Assembly: GCA_025361165.1 (NCBI GenBank)
Contig: JANYAU010000152.1
Span: 1 to 34,394 of the forward strand
DNA length: 34,394 nt
Reading direction: 5' to 3'
Origin: Betaproteobacteria bacterium
GTDB taxonomy: Bacteria > Pseudomonadota > Gammaproteobacteria > Burkholderiales > Thiobacteraceae
Both the position numbers and the translations under genes were made by a program. Under the pieces are notes generated by a model, which was given only the letters and a program-made list of their open reading frames with translations, was not told the DNA's origin and did not search any database. This document shows positions 31,433 to 34,394 of this stretch, piece by piece; the first letter of the stretch is position 1, and each line of letters opens with the position of its first letter.

Positions 31433-33376
31433 TTACGCTACTTGCTCGCTTTTGCCGCCGAGATAAGCAGCGATGACTTTTTCATCCGCTTGCACCGCCG
31501 CCGGTTCGCCTTCCGCAATTTTGTGGCCGAAGTCCAGCACCGAAACGATATCGGATATACCCATCACCACATCCATGTGATGTTCGATCAGAACAATGGC
31601 GATGCCGTGATCGCGAATCTTCTCGATCATCCCGATGAGCTCCTTGATATCCGGTGCAGTCAGGCCGGCAGCCGGTTCGTCGAGCAGCAGCAGACTCGGG
31701 TTCAAGGCCAGCGCGCGCGCGATTTCCAGCAAGCGCTGCTTGCCATAGGGCAGGTTGCGCGCTTCTTCGTTGGCCAGGTTCCCCAGACCAACGAATTGCA
31801 ATAAGCTGGCCGCGCGCATGCGTGCCACACGCTCCTCGTCACGGTAGTGCTTGGTATTGAAGGCAACGTGCAGAAAATTGCTGCGATAGGTGTGATGCAA
31901 GCCCACCAACACGTTTTCGATCGCCGTCATTTCACCGAACAACTGCACGTTCTGGAAGGTGCGCGCGATGCCTGCACCTGCGATGGCGGAAGGCGACATG
32001 CCGGTGATGCGTTTGTTGCCGAATTCGATCTCGCCTGCGGTCGGCCGGTAAATGCCGGTGAGCACGTTCATCATCGTGCTCTTGCCCGACCCGTTCGGCC
32101 CGATCAACCCATGCACGCTGCCTTTGGCCACGATCAATTCGACATTGTCGAGCGCTTTGAGCCCGCCGAACTGCATCGTCACATTGCGCGCCTCTAGAAG
32201 GTTACCAGCGGTGACCAGCCGATCCGGCGCCGCCCACACATGCTGCGCACTGCCTGCGGCCTGAATGATTTCATGGCGATGAATCCATTGCGGACGGTAT
32301 TGCGCCACCGTGCCGCGCACGAAACCCATAATGCCGTCGGGCAAGTAATACACCACAAACAAAATTAACAGACCAAAAATCGTCAGGCGATAGTCGGCGA
32401 TGTCGCTCACGCGATAGGCGAACACCGCCAGGCCGATGGTAAACAACAAGGGAACCGCCATCTGCGCCGCAGCGTGCCGTCGAGACGCGATGCCATACAC
32501 CGCATATGCCACAGCCAGGCCGACGATAATCAAGGTAAGCCTGCGGAATAAATCGATATCGGCCAGCACATTGGGCAGCATAACGACGATGATGGCCCCC
32601 AGAATCGGGCCGGTGCGAGTCTTGCGCCCCCCCATGATCAGCGCTAGCAAAAACAACACCGTGAGTTGAAAATTATAGGTATCAGGCGAAATATATTCTT
32701 CGGAATAAGTGAACAAGCTACCGGCCAGCCCCGCCATGGCCGCGCTGATCACAAAGGCGTAAACCTTGTAGCGGTACACGCTCACCGCCATGCAGTCGGA
32801 TGCCACCGGGCTGTCGCGCAGCGCTTCAAACGCACGGCCGAGATGGGATTTGACCAGGCGTTGCGTCAGCAATAACGTCAACACCAGCGCCACCATCACC
32901 ACATAGTAGTAATCGACGCCACTCAAGCGATGGCCGAGCAACATCGGTTTTTGCAGGGCGATTCCCATCGGCCCGTTGGTAAGAAACGTCATCTCGTTGA
33001 TCAGAATTTGGACGATCGTGCCGAACGCCAACGTCACCATCGCGAGATACGGTCCCGACACGCGCAGCGCCGGCAGCGCCAGCAGTAGCCCGAACACGGC
33101 GGTGACCGCAATGCCCGCCGGCAGCGCGAGCAAAAACGGCGCGTCGAGCTGGAACTTAAGCACGCCCGCAGTGTAGGCACCGACGCCGAACAGCGCGGCA
33201 TGGCCAAGCGAGACCTCGCCCACATAGCCCACCACGAAATCGAGCCCCAGCAGCAAGATAGCGTAGATACCGATCACCACCATCAGATGCACATAATACG
33301 GGTTCGACCAAATGTGCGGCAACGCCGCTAGGCCCAGCAGCGCAAGCACTGCGAAAACCGCTTGAGTCTTGCTCAT
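31433..33376 (-). CDS. LivM-LivG fusion: ABC permease plus ATPase
   Basis: A 647-residue fusion. Residues 1 to about 370 are a LivM-type permease with about ten membrane helices and the motif GYVGEVSLGHAALFGVGAYT. After a linker, residues from about 390 are a LivG ATPase. It has Walker A GPNGSGKST, the conserved GIARTFQNVQLFGEMTAIEN, a signature variant LPYGKQRLLEIARAL, Walker B LLLLDEPAAGL and a C-terminal IAAYLGG. The ATG at 33376 (MSKTQAVFAVLA) starts 8 bases after the livH stop; the open frame upstream overlaps livH. In E. coli these are two proteins; such fusions occur in other proteobacteria. Both halves look complete. Confidence 0.92.
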   Translation of the reverse strand: MSKTQAVFAVLALLGLAALPHIWSNPYYVHLMVVIGIYAILLLGLDFVVGYVGEVSLGHAALFGVGAYTAGVLKFQLDAPFLLALPAGIAVTAVFGLLLALPALRVSGPYLAMVTLAFGTIVQILINEMTFLTNGPMGIALQKPMLLGHRLSGVDYYYVVMVALVLTLLLTQRLVKSHLGRAFEALRDSPVASDCMAVSVYRYKVYAFVISAAMAGLAGSLFTYSEEYISPDTYNFQLTVLFLLALIMGGRKTRTGPILGAIIVVMLPNVLADIDLFRRLTLIIVGLAVAYAVYGIASRRHAAAQMAVPLLFTIGLAVFAYRVSDIADYRLTIFGLLILFVVYYLPDGIMGFVRGTVAQYRPQWIHRHEIIQAAGSAQHVWAAPDRLVTAGNLLEARNVTMQFGGLKALDNVELIVAKGSVHGLIGPNGSGKSTMMNVLTGIYRPTAGEIEFGNKRITGMSPSAIAGAGIARTFQNVQLFGEMTAIENVLVGLHHTYRSNFLHVAFNTKHYRDEERVARMRAASLLQFVGLGNLANEEARNLPYGKQRLLEIARALALNPSLLLLDEPAAGLTAPDIKELIGMIEKIRDHGIAIVLIEHHMDVVMGISDIVSVLDFGHKIAEGEPAAVQADEKVIAAYLGGKSEQVA

Positions 33377-33383
33377 CTTATGT

Positions 33384-34256
33384 TTATACCTTCTTGATTG
33401 CGGTTTTTCCGAATAGGCCTGCCGGCTTGATCGCGAGCACAATCAGCAACAGCACCAGCCCCGGCACGTCCTTGTAGCCAGACGAGAGGTAGTACGCGGT
33501 CAACGTCTCCGCGAGGCCGAGCATGATGCCTCCCACGATCGCACCCATGCCGCTGTTAAGGCCGCCGATGATCGCTACCGCAAACGCCTTCAACCCCAGC
33601 ACGGCGCCCATTTCCGCGCCGGCCAGCGTGATCGGCGCGACTAAAACCCCGGCGAAGGCGGCGGTCATCGAACTCAGCGCGTAGGAAAAAGTAATCACCA
33701 GATTGGTATTAATTCCCATCAAGCCCGCCGCATCGCGATCATTGGACGTGGCGACGAAAGCCTTGCCGTAGATTGATCGCCGATTGAACAATTCCACCGC
33801 CAGCATCATCAGCAACGCGCCGCCGATCACCATCACTTGCATCGGCAACATGCGGATGCCAAAAAAGCTGAACGGATGTTGCGAGAGCGGCGACGGGAAG
33901 GGAAGCTGGTCGTGGCCCCAAATATTCTCAGCCAGATTTTTGAAAATAATACCGAGCGCGATGGTAGACATGATCCAGCCGAATTCCGACTTGATCTTGA
34001 GCGCGGGACGCACCGCGAGACGCTCCACCACAATGCCCTGAAACGCGCCGAACAGCAGGACCAACGGCAGCATCAACCAGTAGCTCATGTGCCCGACCAA
34101 GCTCAGGCCGACCAGCGCGCCCAACATCAACGCCTCGCCCTGACCAAAATTGAGGGTGCGGGAAGTGGCGAAAGTGAGCTGATAGCCGAAGGCGATGACA
34201 GCGTAAATCATCCCCAGCGCGACGCCGCTGCCCACCAATTGCGACAAGACATCCAT
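33384..34256 (-). CDS. livH: Branched-chain amino acid-type ABC permease LivH
   Basis: A 290-residue inner-membrane permease with about eight hydrophobic helices, starting MDVLSQLVGSGVALGMIYAV. Typical motifs are TFATSRTLNFGQGEALMLGA near the N-terminus and VLGLKAFAVAIIGGLNSGMG near the C-terminus. GGAG lies about nine bases before the ATG. It pairs with the LivM half of the next gene to form the translocation channel. The gap to the preceding livK-like gene is about 84 bases. Confidence 0.93.
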   Translation of the reverse strand: MDVLSQLVGSGVALGMIYAVIAFGYQLTFATSRTLNFGQGEALMLGALVGLSLVGHMSYWLMLPLVLLFGAFQGIVVERLAVRPALKIKSEFGWIMSTIALGIIFKNLAENIWGHDQLPFPSPLSQHPFSFFGIRMLPMQVMVIGGALLMMLAVELFNRRSIYGKAFVATSNDRDAAGLMGINTNLVITFSYALSSMTAAFAGVLVAPITLAGAEMGAVLGLKAFAVAIIGGLNSGMGAIVGGIMLGLAETLTAYYLSSGYKDVPGLVLLLIVLAIKPAGLFGKTAIKKV

Positions 34257-34340
34257 TATCGGTTACTCCGCTTAAAAATAAGCTGGGCTTACACCCGGCT
34301 CATTTTTTTGCCATGCTGAAAAACCTACCGGCACGCAGAA

Positions 34341-34394
34341 TTACTTGGGCGCTTGCTTTTCATCCGCGGGGTAGGCGTACACCACACGACCATC
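34341..34394 (-). CDS. C-terminal end of the ABC transporter substrate-binding protein (LivK-like)
   Basis: Seventeen codons before the TAA at 34341-34343 read DGRVVYAYPADEKQAPK. A gene in this position before livH normally encodes the periplasmic substrate-binding protein, and the DGRVVY end is in keeping with that family. The rest lies beyond the window, so the substrate class cannot be judged. Confidence 0.6.
   Translation of the reverse strand, partial: DGRVVYAYPADEKQAPK

Overview
The window looks like chromosomal DNA from a betaproteobacterium. I infer this from the style of the proteins (SucC, the FemAB-like DUF482 protein, a DsrS-like protein, a PilMNO-type secretion operon) and from the moderately high GC. 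A sulfur- or iron-oxidising Nitrosomonadales-like lineage would fit, but that placement is inference. No rRNA or tRNA gene and no CRISPR array was seen.

Layout. 1-80 is the start of an IS30-family transposase running off the left edge. 347-1494 is a frameshifted DUF482 gene, divergent from a lone sucC (1575-2732). 2754-12275 (minus strand) is a compact, translationally coupled type II secretion / type IV pilus-like operon: gspG, gspF, gspE, PilM-, PilN-, PilO- and PilP-like genes, a lipoprotein secretin with TPR and cohesin-like domains, and three more pseudopilins. 12689-17050 (plus) is a tripartite-type ABC exporter: periplasmic adaptor, ATPase and two permeases. 17229-18531 holds a GNAT acetyltransferase, a small periplasmic coiled-coil protein and an internally deleted Tn3-type resolvase.

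18548-21457 is a block bounded by two inverted MITE-like repeats. It holds a Na+/H+ antiporter-like protein, a small membrane protein and a peroxiredoxin. A DsrS-like gene follows, then the decayed tail of an EAL-domain gene, a RelB/RelE-type toxin-antitoxin pair, a palindromic repeat and a small conserved hypothetical gene. A near-perfect sigma-54 promoter at 24181-24196 reads into an unrecognised small ORF.

24416-34394 (minus) looks like one metabolic and transport programme. A branched-chain-amino-acid-type ABC transporter (livK tail, livH, a livM-livG fusion, livF) is followed by an MFS transporter, an MmsA-type semialdehyde dehydrogenase, tartronate-semialdehyde reductase (GarR/GlxR), a hydroxypyruvate-reductase-like dehydrogenase and glycerate kinase (GlxK). 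The last three converge on D-glycerate and pass it to glycolysis as 2-phosphoglycerate. Two long palindromic repeats in inverted orientation flank the hydroxyacid dehydrogenase.
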